From assembly GCA_963853835.1 (NCBI GenBank), contig OY970821.1, positions 48,624,646 to 48,688,645 on the forward strand: a stretch of 64,000 nt of DNA, written 5' to 3'. The DNA is from Calendula officinalis. Lineage: Eukaryota > Streptophyta > Magnoliopsida > Asterales > Asteraceae. The translations under genes were made by a program, and so were the position numbers. Numbering within the stretch: the stretch's first letter is position 1; every line of letters starts with the position of its first letter. Under the pieces are notes generated by a model that was not told where the DNA came from, searched no databases, and was given only the letters and a program-made list of their open reading frames with translations. Below, piece after piece: positions 45,428 to 56,311 of this stretch.

Positions 45428-47735
45428 TCACTCCTTCCTTCCCTTGTGTCTTCCCAGGCCCCTTCTCCTGCACTCTTCCTCCTTGGCCCTAGCCACCTCT
45501 TCTTCAGACATCCCCAGACGTCTGGCTGTCCTCCTGAGTTCCTCCTCTTCGGGAGTCATTTGGCTCTTTCTCTTTTTCTTCTTTGTTGGGGGAGAAGTTG
45601 CAGGACATTTACCCTTATCAAGGGGAAGGTTTTGGATTTTGCCTACGGGAGCCTGTGCAGAAGCCCTTCCTATGACAAGGAGAGCTGAGGAAGGAACAAT
45701 TGGGATTCTGGTAGTACCACCACCATGAGTGACAGTGATTTCTGGGAACTCTTCAAACTTGGTACTACCTGACCTCCTTTCACGAGCATCCATATATCAC
45801 TCTAAGGTCATCTGACTGATTCTGCCACCCTGAACACTATTGAGAGCACCAACACGATCTGAACCCCTGCCAACATCACGAACTCTATTATCTCCAGCAG
45901 ATCTCTTTCCACTACCCATTATGGCCGCTTTACCAACAACTTTCTCTGATATGCCTTGAGGAGACACATATTTCTCCCCCCTGAAAATGAGGGGTGGGAG
46001 TGACACCTTGAGCATTTTCTTTATTTATCAGTGGCTCAACAAGGTTAGAGATGCGAGATGACCGATTATCAATCCTTTCACCAATAGATCTTTCAAGATG
46101 ATTGAACTTAGATGTCAGAACGGCGTTGCTAGAAGTGAGATTTTCGATTGCAGAGATAAGATTATCAATCTTCCCGTTTTGTGCATTCATATTTCTTTAA
46201 AAAATTTCCTGATTGTTAGCCAGGAAATCTTGGACGTTGTTTGACATGTTTTGGTGGTTGGAGATGTTCTTAATGTTGGTGTTGATGACCCCACAAAAGC
46301 TCCTAATGAGAGCAAGTTGTTTGAATGTTTCATTGAAATTTTCCATCAGGCAAGGGTGATTTCTCGCAGCTGGCACACCCCGGTCCATCAGACCCTCTGG
46401 TGTGGCAGCTCTCCTGGGAGGTGGGACTTGCTCAGCTGTGGGAATTGGATCTTCATCAGAACTGTCAGTCCAGCTGACTGGTAGTGTGTATGCTTGTTCA
46501 GGTTCAACACCACGGTTTTCTTGAGTGGGAACACCCGCGTGCTCCACCAATTGATTTACATCAGCATCCCCTTCTTCTTCTTCATACTCATCAATAAGTC
46601 TGTTCACATCATCAAGCTCAACAATTAATTTGGATTCCTGATGGACCGGAGAATGGTCTGTATCAACATTTTCTGTCCTCATAGGGACTGGAGAAGGGGA
46701 TGATTAAGTTTCCCTTATCTGAATAGGAGTTGGGTCGGGCACAACTCTAGGATTAGAGCTTCTGGTTCTATATCGGCGGGATTGGTTTTGACGGATTTGA
46801 AGGTTGTGGTGGTGGTGAATGATCAGTGGAGGATTGGTTGTCTTCATCATTGTCAGACCCCGTATCATTTTCACGAGAAGATTCTGATTGAGCATATTTG
46901 GAAAAAGTTAACATACCTTCAGGAAGTTCAGGAGCAAACATCTCCTCCAGACCTGTGATGTTTGCACGGCATACTGTTCCAGCTCTAAATGACAGACCCA
47001 CTTTGTCATAAAACTATTGTTCCCCCAGAGAGTGAAGAAAGATCATACATAGAAATCGGGGAAAAGGGATCAGTTCATCTTTGCTTGCAAAAGCTATCTT
47101 CTTTACCAATTGATCGAAAATTAGTGAGCCAAAATCTATCTTAATATCTGAAAACAGGGCAGCTCCCATGATCATCTCGTGACCTGAGACAGAATCAAAC
47201 CCTCCGGTCTTATTGGTCAGGCATTGAGAGATGGTCATGAATAACGCTGACCATAAACTTGAGATGCCTCTGGTGTGGTCTCCCTGATATTGAATGCATG
47301 GCAAGAAGACATTCTTTGCTTCTTCTAACGACGGTGTTGGTTCATGAACTTGTGGGGGTCTTACATAATTGAGTTTAACAGCTTCTCTGAATGTAGAGAG
47401 ATTGAAGGAAACGGTGTGTTTAACTTGCAAGATCGTTCCGGTGATTACGTTTTTTCCTGACAAATTGGATGTAGTGCAGGTGTACCAGAACTCGAGCAAC
47501 ATAGGTTTTGATAAAGGAATATCAAAGTTTAAAGTATCTCTGATTGGGTGTTGGTCGAAGAATTTTAAAAGTTCTTTAAATTCTAGTCTCAAATTCCTGA
47601 GATGATAGTTGATGAAGCTTCTTGAGTTGTTCTTCGTGTAATATATGTTTTTTTGTATGGGTAAGATACATTTGGTGACGGATGAATGGAAGCTGGGAGG
47701 GAGACCCTGAGATAAGTTCTTTTTGAGTTTGCCAT
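45428..47735 (-). pseudogene. env-like additional ORF of Sirevirus-type copia
   Basis: The minus strand begins at ATG 47735 (MANSKRTYLRVSLP), changes frame near 47590, and then reads FFDQHPIRDTLNFDIPLSK, MLLEFWYTCTTSNLSGKN and the conserved LWSALFMTISQCLTNKT, MIMGAALFSDIKIDFGSLIF, FPRFLCMIFLHSL. This resembles the ORF often found downstream of pol in Asteraceae copia elements (family recollection, not a search). The C-terminal part is acidic and Pro/Ser-rich (about 47000-46200), then Asn/Ser-rich with helix-forming repeats (46190-45930), and ends in a Lys/Glu/Arg-rich tail (KKKKRKSQMTPEEEELRR) with stop at 45428. Stops or frameshifts lie near 47010, 46703, 46195 and 45795. Whether such proteins act as envelopes is unproven. 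Confidence 0.62.
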
Positions 47736-47959
47736 TTTAGGATTGAGAGATTTTGTTGAGGAGGACGAAAGGGTTTTTGTTTTTTGAGAGAGAAAAGTGT
47801 TAGTGAAAATTGATGAAATTTTGAAGTGTAAAGTAATTTGGGGAAGATCGTGGGAGGCGTTTTTGATCGACGGTTAGAATTTGAACCATTCGAATTGATC
47901 GTGTGGTGGAAATGAGAAGTTATTTGTAGGTTTCTAGGAATGATGGAGGGAGTCAATCA

Positions 47960-48660
47960 AATGGGAGGGTAGTGTGGTGGGAAATGACATCGTGCAGTCA
48001 AATTTAATGTCAGTGAGACAGACATGTCCAATAGCACTTGAGTGTCAGTTTTGAAGATAGGTCCAATGAGATTGCTCCACCTAATGACTATCTGATGAAG
48101 TCTAGCAACTTATCCTTTATCAGATGGTTATTATCATCAGATAGTCTTGTAGATGTATTGACTATCTGAACTCATTTGGCTATCTGAAAATATTCGACCA
48201 TCTGAGGCATTGAGTTTTGAAGATGTCTCTGAAGCGTATGCTATCTGATTGTTATTTTTTTATTTTTTTTGAACTGATAAAGTATCTTACTTCTGAATTT
48301 AATGATATACTAAGATATGGCTGATAAATCAGGTAATATGTTTGTATTTCATAAAGACAGACTTATATAATCATAAAATAAGAGCTTCAAACAAATCATT
48401 TAAGAGCAAAGTCTTGTATGATAATGATTAGTTGAAAATGATGAAAGTTGAAATAACTCGTACCCAACATTAGTCCTCAGACTTGGTAAGAGAAGAAAAG
48501 AAACAGCTTCATAAGAGGAAAAATAGTTGCAACGGTGGTTGGCGATTAGCAGAATCTGATGAGAAAATCTTCACTTTGCCTTATTGATGTTGATAAAATT
48601 GCAGCGGCTTACAACTGATCATAAATCAGATGTCATCATGTTGTCTGCCCTGCACCATCC
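47960..48660. other. noncoding stretch with repeated atctga motifs
   Basis: The sequence contains many tatctga/atcagat words between 48090 and 48260 (for example gactatctgaact, ggctatctgaaa, gaccatctgagg). No gene seen. Confidence 0.5.
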
Positions 48661-48666
48661 TTCAGC

Positions 48667-49182
48667 TCATTCTTGGATTTTTGAGTATCCATCGCTGAAG
48701 AATGGATACTGGTTGTCATTTAAAATGGCTACCCTTTTCGAAGTAAACATCTCAGTTTCTAACGACCTTTTTGAGCTTGAAGTTGTATCTTCTATGTACG
48801 TGAGATTGTGACAGTCTCTGTTTTGATGAAAGCTACAAATATCCCCTTTTTCACCACTGTTGAATTGAATGAATTGATCTGGGTGGCTGTCATCAATTTC
48901 CATTTCTTCAGTTACTTCTAGAATGATATACTGTCCGATATATTGTTCTAATAAAACATCTTGAATATCTTGACCATATTGATTTTCATCAATCTCCATT
49001 TCTTTAACTCCATCAAGAAGAACATTTCGCATGATATAGTTTTCTATAGAGAGATTTTGGGATTGCCCGAGGTCATCCATCTGATCAAAAAGTGTCATCA
49101 CATCGTCATCAGTGATTGATTCGTTTAATATCTTATTTTCCCTTTGATGAATTGAGACATGTTGAGTAAAGTAACGTGGCAT
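48667..49182 (-). CDS. unrecognised acidic ORF with internal repeat
   Basis: A 171-residue open stretch on the minus strand, rich in Asp, Glu and Gln. Two adjacent segments of about 28 residues resemble each other: one contains LLDGVKEMEIDENQYGQDIQ and the other ILEVTEEMEIDDSHPDQFIQ. Just upstream, in another frame, the sequence AEMNEGFTQISNQLQTFFKQ (about 49250-49190) looks like a helix, so the real gene may start further right with a frameshift near 49182. It could be part of a retroelement accessory gene or a captured fragment. No family recognised. Confidence 0.3.
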   Translation of the reverse strand: MPRYFTQHVSIHQRENKILNESITDDDVMTLFDQMDDLGQSQNLSIENYIMRNVLLDGVKEMEIDENQYGQDIQDVLLEQYIGQYIILEVTEEMEIDDSHPDQFIQFNSGEKGDICSFHQNRDCHNLTYIEDTTSSSKRSLETEMFTSKRVAILNDNQYPFFSDGYSKIQE

Positions 49183-49199
49183 TGATTTCTAGTTGCTTG

Positions 49200-50121
49200 A
49201 AAAACGTTTGCAGTTGATTGCTTATTTGTGTGAACCCTTCATTCATTTCGGCCCTAATCTCAGATGTAATTTTTGTATTACTTAATATATTAAAAAAATG
49301 AGAAAAACTTGATGCAAGTTAACCCAGCCCATTGTAACCCATTATAAAAATGACTCATTCCGTAACCCCAGGTGAGAGTGAACAGAAGGGTGATAATTTT
49401 GATACTGAACACCAAATTGCCAAGAAACATATACCTCCAACACGAAGCCAATGTAAATGCTACAAAAATAAAGGGTAGCCTCAATTTAATAATCGAGTTT
49501 TTAGTTATCTAATTGACCAATTATGTACGGGAGATGTTCATCCAAATTATGTAATGTTTGTGATTTATTGCGTGCTTGATTTTGCTATATATTTAGTTGT
49601 GTTTAAAAAAAATTATTTAAGACATTTTACTACAATTTGAACTGCATTTTGCTCCGTTTTAGAATCCATTTTCTGCATTTATGAATGCATTATGAAAATA
49701 TTTCACTCCATTTATATATATATATATATATATTTTGTGTTTTTTACAGTATTTTTGCAACATTTAGTAAAATTACCTTCAATAAATTAGATTTCATACT
49801 CTGCTAAATTTTTTAACAAAAAATAAGACTCATTTACACCATAGTTTTGTACTCAACAGAGGTTAAAATCTTTACATAGGAACGGGTTCATTCACGTTAT
49901 GGTTTTATCTCTAATTGGTCAAACGGGTCGAATGAGTCAAAAGTGTAAACTGTTAACTACATAAGTGTTTGTTGACATAGATTCAGTAAAAAGATCTTTT
50001 TTTCTGAATGTTTGTTGCCATATATTCGTGATCATTTGATTGAATAAAAGTCTGATTTAAAAAATTTATAACCCGTTTGACCTATAACCAATTTAATTAT
50101 CAAATATGATTATATAAATTA
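49200..50121. other. AT-rich spacer, no gene seen
   Basis: Apart from a short TA run at about 49716-49732, nothing recognisable. Confidence 0.45.
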
Positions 50122-50123
50122 TA

Positions 50124-50436
50124 CTTCCTCCGTATCAAAATAAGTGACACACTTTCCATTTTGAGGTGTATCAAAATAAGTGACACACTTTGAAAACTTT
50201 CCATATTTGGTAAAAATAGTGGGACCCATACCCACTAACTATCCACTTTAATAAAGTGAAAGTATCCTTATATCCCTACTTTTACTTTTAAAACTCATTA
50301 ATATCACTTTATTCAAGAAAAGTGGGACTCATTCTCCACTAACTATGTACTTTAATCTATTTTAACCTCTACTTTAATCTTTTGTCTCAAAAAATGTGTA
50401 AGCCAATTTGTGTCACTTATTTTGATACGGAGGAAG
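50124..50436. mobile_element. Stowaway-type MITE
   Basis: Terminal inverted repeats CTTCCTCCGTATCAAAATAA and its inverse (ttattttgatacggaggaag) flank about 313 bp. TA dinucleotides on both sides (50122-50123, 50437-50438) are the Tc1/mariner-type target duplication. Near the left end the motif tatcaaaataagtgacacac occurs twice. Confidence 0.88.
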
Positions 50437-50585
50437 TATTATTACCTGTTTGTCATATAGCAAAACTGATATGGACTGAAATGACCATTTTTAGTACGGG
50501 CCGAGACGGTCCGAGTTGATCTTCAAACCTTTTTTATGAAACCTAATTTGTTGGCAATTTGAACTCATTTGCTTATATAAGCCAC

Positions 50586-50613
50586 CCGTGATTTATCACG
50601 GTTTATAGGCTAG
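50586..50613 (+). mobile_element. possible plus-strand Helitron 3' terminus
   Basis: A hairpin ccgtgat-tt-atcacgg (50586-50601), eight bases, then CTAG followed by T. This matches the 3' end layout of Helitrons (hairpin about 10 bases before CTRR, insertion before T). The matching 5' TC end was not found. Confidence 0.4.
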
Positions 50614-50712
50614 TAAATAAATTAAGAAAAAAATGAAAAAATAAATACCTTGTCGTGTATTGATTATTAAATACAATGAATCACGGCCTGCAGCTTGCAA
50701 TCAATTAACCAT

Positions 50713-50778
50713 CTAATTAGTAGCAAAGATCATTGACTGCAGGTCTGCAGCAGCAGTATGAGCTCGATTTTCCTTAAC
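50713..50778 (-). pseudogene. exon-like fragment ending in a stop
   Basis: An acceptor-like ttcttaacag is followed by an open 21-codon piece (VKENRAHTAAADLQSMIFAT) with TAG. A near-copy of the acceptor and first bases (gttacaggttaaggaaaat) lies near 50920. Gene of origin not recognised. Confidence 0.3.
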
Positions 50779-51054
50779 CTGTTAAGAAAATTACATAACT
50801 ACTCCTTAATACTTTTTATGTTGCAGTATAAAAATAATTTATAAAGACTACACAAAAAGTTATGACTTACCATTTTAATAATTTATAATGACTACACAGA
50901 AAGTTATGACTTAATATTTTCCTTAACCTGTAACGCAAACTAAATTAATTTCATTAAAAAAAGATGTCAATAAGATGATTGTCAATGCATTACTTAGATG
51001 TAAACTATTGACTTTAGAGTACTTAATTATGAGAAAAACAAAATGTAAAATAAT

Positions 51055-51135
51055 GAAATTTAACTTTTGCACCATTATCACCTTCTTCCCTTTCCTTCTT
51101 TGGCTTCTTTTCCTTCGGTGTTGTACTGACTGCAG
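51055..51135 (-). pseudogene. Lys/Glu-rich exon-like fragment
   Basis: After an atctgcag acceptor-like site the minus strand reads AAVSTTPKEKKPKKEREEG and continues to GAKVKF. Coding-like but of unknown origin. Confidence 0.3.
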
Positions 51136-51360
51136 CTGCAGATAATAAAATAAAAATAAAATTTGATCATATTAAAATGGTAAAGAAAAAGGAAATATCA
51201 AACACAAATGATAAGAAAGTATCTCAAAACCAGAGTAAATCAAGGATAAGAAGATAACTTAAACTGTATTGGTAATACATATGTCGAAATATGGTGACTT
51301 ATGAACTACAAAAAAGCAGTAGGTGAACAAATGAACAAATATAATAAGAATATGAATACA

Positions 51361-51394
51361 AAGAGAGAGAGAGAGAATGAGAGAGAGAGAGAGA
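51361..51394. repeat. GA microsatellite
   Basis: Two GA runs separated by atga, located in an intron-like part of the exon mosaic. Confidence 0.85.
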
Positions 51395-51445
51395 GAACAC
51401 ATACCACCATCAGAATTTTAGGGCCATATATGTTTAAAAAGTGCC

Positions 51446-51767
51446 TTAATTATTTTGAAACATGTGTATAATATCAACACCAAACAGTTCACGAAATTGT
51501 TCATCACAACGTATATTTCTTTTACTGGATGGATCTTGCATGTAGTGTTCACGAATGTAGCTCCAAAGTTGTTTAACAACCTGTGATCAAAATGATATTA
51601 AGGTAGAATCTATGTATCCAGAAATTTAACGCCGAATAAACTAATGAATCATAAAACGAAAAAGATTATAAATTTATGCAGAATGCTATTACTACCTTTG
51701 TTCTGGCTAATTCAGGTATTCCCATTAACCTTTTATTTTGTTCACCTCTTTGTTCTGTGTTTTTGAC
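51446..51767 (-). pseudogene. SWIB-domain gene fragment (two exons)
   Basis: Exons at 51767-51696 and 51580-51446 (minus) have matching phases and GT...AG borders (acceptors ctaattag and gatcacag, donor aagGTAGTA). Together they read NKRLMGIPELARTK, then VVKQLWSYIREHYMQDPSSK and CDEQFRELFGVDIIHMFQNN, then TAA. This is the centre of the SWIB/MDM2 domain found in chromatin-remodelling subunits and the SPP27/UAF30-like plant proteins. The domain is cut short: the usual continuation after MFQ is missing, and the upstream part is degenerate. Treated as a captured fragment because it sits among pieces of other genes; it could be the end of a decayed host gene. Confidence 0.72.
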
Positions 51768-52615
51768 CTAATTAGACAAACTTTACAATTAAATTCTAAT
51801 CCGATTTCATTATAAGTGACATTCTGAAAGCTAACTAACATATTATACATTATAATAAAAGAAATAAATTTCTCCAAAGCTAATTATAATGAAATCAACA
51901 TCCATAAGGAATGTTTGAAAAAAAAAAGATTCCAATTCAAAATCTTGTCTGGAATTGATGTATATAAATGTGGTTATGTTTAGCTTCATAATGTATCTCC
52001 CAAGAAAGATATACCTACATCCGTGTCTAGAAATTAGGCTCCATAACATGTTTAAAAATTCTGAAAATGATCAATTGCCTGAGCTTTAGCACTTTTTTCA
52101 GTACACAAAAAGCCTGAATAGCATATTCAATGCTTACTATGAATATGAATCCAATCATCCATCATGCAAATAAACCCTAAATCAACATTTTTAAGCATCA
52201 GCACTGTGATCTCGCATCAACAAAAGAAATAATTCAGAATAAAAAAATCGCCACAATGACAAACAATAACTCGGTTATAATTTCCGAGTCCAAGCTCAAT
52301 TCCCAGAACAACAACTTTAATAACAAATTATGAAAACCCCTAATATTCATCACCGCATGCATAAAAGTTAAATTCAACGCCATAAAACAATTATAATTCA
52401 GGAAACGCTAACCAATGCAAGTAAACTTATCGCATCCATGGATTCAAATACGAAATTATACTAATTTCTTTCAGATAATAACATAAAGTTGGTGAAATTA
52501 AAATTTATATCACCTCAAGATTGATCGAACGACCAAAGAGATAGCTCAGATTTGGAAAATGTGATGAAAATCAACTCAACTGACATGATCGCTGAGATAA
52601 GAATGGAGGTGATGT

Positions 52616-52670
52616 AGAGGAGCATATTCCAGAGATTGTGGCGAGCATATTCGAAGTCTCGAGATCTTTT
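52616..52670. repeat. 55-bp direct repeat, copy 1
   Basis: gaggagcatattccagagat and the following bases to gaagtctcgagatct recur at 54154-54206. The repeat separates the SWIB and NSF pieces. Confidence 0.75.
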
Positions 52671-52799
52671 GTTTATAAAACGATTTATTTGTTTATAAAA
52701 CGTTAGAGATTAAATTAGCTTAAGAATCTTACTTTAGCGCTTGTATACAATGGATCCTATAAACATAGCAAAAAACAAAATGGGGTTGAAAGCCTATAC

Positions 52800-52853
52800 C
52801 AGCAACAATTGAACCTCTTCAATAGGAAGCTGTGCACCAATTGCAACCATTTC
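52800..52853 (-). pseudogene. short exon-like fragment
   Basis: Between a tttttcag acceptor and a GTATAG donor the minus strand reads EMVAIGAQLPIEEVQLLL. Origin not recognised. Confidence 0.3.
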
Positions 52854-53100
52854 CTGAAAAAGCAAAATAACAAAATTAACTTGTTAATGTCGTGCAAATA
52901 AAATAAAAAATAAATAAAAAGAATGAAGGAGAAAACAATGAATTTTCCCCATCAGATGCTGTAATTATTGAATGCAGATTTGATATGTTGGTATATATTC
53001 AAGTACTCGACAAGCAAAAATGCTATAACAAAGTATAACCAAAACTACTTCTCATCACATTTAAATCTTCTAAACCCCAAAAATAGAGAATATAACCAGC

Positions 53101-53230
53101 CTATGGAGACTGGTTGCCGCTTTTAGCTGATTTAATCAACTTATTTATAAGTTTCTGTAACTGTTTGGCTTCATGGCTGGGTTTGACCCGTGCGGGTTTA
53201 CCAACTTTATAACAATCCCATATTAGTTCT
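53101..53230 (-). pseudogene. Lys-rich exon-like fragment
   Basis: The minus strand reads VGKPARVKPSHEAKQLQKL, then INKLIKSAKSGNQSP, then a stop. Coding-like composition; family unknown. Confidence 0.25.
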
Positions 53231-53464
53231 GTGTAACAATTCTTTATCAATTCTATCCAAAGCAGAAGGTAATTACAATTTCTTATTAGTATACAACTAT
53301 ATAACATGTAAAATTATCTAAAATACCTTTTAGGTAATCCTCTTAAAGTGGCTGCTATATCTGGATTAGAATTGGTTTTGGGTAACCCCATATTAGTTTG
53401 CTTAGAAGGTTGTGATTCGTGTAATTTGATCTTTTATACTCAGCGCGCTTTATATGCTGAATTG

Positions 53465-53568
53465 TTTTAGTAAGATCATCAAGGCTTAACTGTAGATTTA
53501 GAGCATAAGAAACGCACTCTTCACCTCACCTTCAAGTTCCGCTCCACTGAAATTCTCTGTTTGTGCAG
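53465..53568 (-). pseudogene. NSF (vesicle-fusing ATPase) exon fragment
   Basis: After the acceptor gtcgtacag the minus strand reads AAQTENFSGAELEGEVKSA, then, after a 1-2 base deletion, YALNLQLSLDDLTK. This closely matches the end of the first AAA+ domain of N-ethylmaleimide-sensitive factor (NSF/SEC18), the ATPase that disassembles SNARE complexes. Only this exon is present and it is frameshifted, so it is a fragment. Confidence 0.72.
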
Positions 53569-54153
53569 CTGTACGACATTAAAAATTAAGATATAAACAT
53601 TAAATTAAGAAAACATCACTAAAATGAAAGACAATATAGTTACATACCAAATTCTTGCAAATTCATATCTAGAGCTTATTAAAATTCTTACAATAATCCA
53701 ATAATTGATCAGAACCTTGTACTTATTGGAGAACCAAATGAAGTGGACCCTTTTTGCAATTTTAACTTCAACAATATATGGCTATATGAAGAGTTTGCTA
53801 AAATTTGCGTAAGATATTTAAACCAACTATTACCAAAGGCTAAGCAGCTACGAAATCGCAAATCGCCAACAGTGTCATCAACAGTTTCAAATACCTTTAA
53901 AATGCAGAAATAGAAGGCAATTAGGGGAAATAATAACCAATTGTGGTGCTGCTTACAACATTATTAGCCAATATAATGTCTAAAAGCAATATCCAAGTAA
54001 TTCTCACTTACAACTTATATTGTTCAATAGCTATCCTAAGCTGTATTAGAAATTAGGGATTTACTCCTACGTTTTCAGCTGTAAATTAGGGGTGAGTTTT
54101 TTTGGTTCCGCTGTAAGATCTCCTGTGCATCACCTCTATGGGAGAGAGAGGTG

Positions 54154-54206
54154 ATGAGGAGCATATTCCAGAGATTGTGGCGAGCATATTCGAAGTCTCA
54201 AGATCT
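54154..54206. repeat. 55-bp direct repeat, copy 2
   Basis: Second copy of 52616-52670. Confidence 0.75.
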
Positions 54207-54439
54207 AGGCGAGAGAGGTCTTCATAATTATTCGGCGAAGGATTGAAGTCTCAATTCGTGGCAGAGAGATGTGTTCTGAAGGGTTTGGGAAGGAGGTTAT
54301 TTGCGGCGAAGGGTTCTGAGACCGGGACGTATAGGGGAATTACACCTGGCATTGTTGACCAATGAGGTAGCTTCAAATTGATTAGTTGTCAAAACTTAAT
54401 CAAATGTAGCCTCATATATAGGTTAAGACTAGATTCAAA

Positions 54440-54459
54440 GCCCGCCCGAATGGGCGGGC
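54440..54459 (-). other. Helitron terminal hairpin
   Basis: A perfect 8-bp GC stem with a 4-base loop, 7 bases from CTAG; thought to act as the replication terminator in Helitrons. Confidence 0.8.
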
Positions 54460-54575
54460 ATGCTTCGAAATACATAATGCATAACAATGAGAATAACGTA
54501 GGAAATAATACATTCAATTATTATTGAAATGATGAATAAATGTTTTGTTATACATGAATAATCCGATAAGAAAAC

Positions 54576-54719
54576 TTAAAGACGAAATAAAACTTGTTTG
54601 TATACGATGTTTGTTATTGAGTTGGTGTAGTTGCCAGCGTGGTCACAACAAATAACCTTTAAGCCCTTCTTGCTATTCACTCTTGAGATAACGACATATA
54701 GCTGGTCATGTGAAAATAC
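54576..54719 (-). pseudogene. Helitron RepHel helicase, last exon
   Basis: After a ccaaagacag acceptor the minus strand reads VFSHDQLYVVISRVNSKKGL and KVICCDHAGNYTNSITNIVY, ending at TAA. This matches the C-terminus of the PIF1-like helicase domain of plant Helitron proteins (motif SHGQLYVALSRV). Upstream exons are not recognisable in the AT-rich sequence to 55678. Confidence 0.78.
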
Positions 54720-56044
54720 CTGTCTTTGGAAAAACAAACCAACTTAAAGTATTATTCAAAATGGTGTTTGATTTTTGTAGTCATGCCGATTTAAAATTAC
54801 AGAAAAGAATTAAAATTGATAAATTCAAAACAGTTTAACTGTATTAAATATTAAATTCAGTTTGACTTTCAAAAGTCAAAAGGTTATATAAAAGTAAGCA
54901 AAATGATTCAAGATTAATTTTTAAAGTCAAGCCGACTCATACTTATAGATCATCATATTAAATAATTAAAAATAATAAAAACCAATTAGGGTATGCCTGT
55001 TAATAAAAACTTCTACATTTAAAAATAAAAGTCAGCAAAATGCATAACTGACTCATACAATCATACTTAATGCATATCTAACTTTTAAAGTCAATAAATT
55101 TCTAAAACCCTAATTTGCATAACTTAAAGTCAATAAATTTTTAAAAGTCAGATTTGCATTAAGTATATTAAATTTCAAATATTTTTTCAGACTATATATG
55201 GAGAATATTTTATAGCATATTATAATTATGTGCAACCATAAAAATTATATATATTTCATATCACCAAATTGATTCCTGAAATTTATGAAAATTTGATGTT
55301 TAGATTTTTTATCTTCTTATATTTTTTTTAAATCTCAAGTGTTAATGACTCAGTTTGACTGTTGTTTGCAGGTTTGACTTTTATTGACTATTATTTAGAA
55401 AATAACAATAACCCTAATCCTTAATTCCTTACTACATACAGTTGACTTTTATTGCCTGTTATTGATGTTTATTTCAAATCTGACTTTTATTGACTTCAAA
55501 CTGTATGATTTACATACAGTTGGCTTAACAAAAGAGAATTAACCTATTTTCACCCATCTTAACTATGACAATTTGCTTATTTTTTTATATAAAATAGTTT
55601 TTAAATAATATCACTACAGATTAAAATATTCAAATTTTGATAAGAAATTAAAAGCCTAGATAAATCAATAAAGAGGACTGTAACACCCCGAATTTCGGTA
55701 GACAAATATTACCTTATTTTATTACTCAAACTTGAATCAAGGATAAGTTTTATGTGTTAGAATTTATCTAAGGTTTAATATCGTCTTTCATGTCCAGTTA
55801 AATATGTGTATTCTTTTATTGTTTTACCAAATTAATATAATTATGAAATCAAAATGTGAGTTTGTTATCCTCTCGGTTTTGACTGTACACGAGTCTCGAA
55901 TAAATGATGTGTGGGCTAGTCATTTGAGTTGTGAATGGGCCATGTATGATTTTAGGGAGAGGCCATGGGGCGTAGGTATCCAACTAGGTTTTCTTTTATT
56001 ATTCCAAATGTGTATATGGAAAGCATATATAACCTGCACCAAAT

Positions 56045-56081
56045 TAAAGAGTATCAAAGATTGATGCCTTTTCTTTTTACG

Positions 56082-56177
<96 letters not shown>

Positions 56178-56311
56178 CAATGCATTGACTCCTAGTTAAT
56201 ATGTTTCCTAAGAATAGGAGTCTTCTGTGGAGTAAATTAGGGACCTAAATATGTACACAATAATTGTCTAATAATTAGTTATTGACTAACATAATTATCT
56301 ATTGACTAACA
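56045..56311 (-). repeat. copia-2 3' LTR with expanded TA array
   Basis: It differs from the 180-bp partner LTR by a long TA run (about 56086-56174) and a small insertion ctaagaataggagtctt. Confidence 0.9.
56086..56174. repeat. TA microsatellite in copia-2 LTR
   Basis: About 44 TA units, against ctatctatatatataat in the other LTR, so it expanded after insertion. Confidence 0.92.

Larger units (their letters stand above)
44033..47735 (-). mobile_element. Sirevirus-like copia element, 3' end
   Basis: A 3' LTR (44033-44995) is preceded on the minus strand by the polypurine tract AATAGGGGGAGATTG, with a second similar tract (AGGGGGAG) about 35 bases further upstream. Multiple polypurine tracts are a known Sirevirus trait. 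An env-like additional gene follows. Pol, gag and the 5' LTR are not in the window, so the element is truncated or rearranged on its right side near 47.7-48 kb. Confidence 0.65.
54429..55678 (-). mobile_element. Helitron 3' end (remnant of an autonomous element)
   Basis: On the minus strand a strong hairpin GCCCGCCC-ATTC-GGGCGGGC (54459-54440) is followed by TTTGAAT and CTAG (54432-54429), then T, the canonical Helitron terminus. The adjoining sequence encodes a helicase C-terminus. The element's 5' part is cut by the gypsy LTR that starts at 55679. Confidence 0.8.

Noticed and set aside
48850..48870. other side of the Sirevirus-like insertion
   Set aside because: caccactgttgaat only partly resembles the hAT end and lacks the expected flank, so no boundary was called.
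55920..56180. ORF of alternating Tyr-Ile residues
   Set aside because: Translation of the TA microsatellite.
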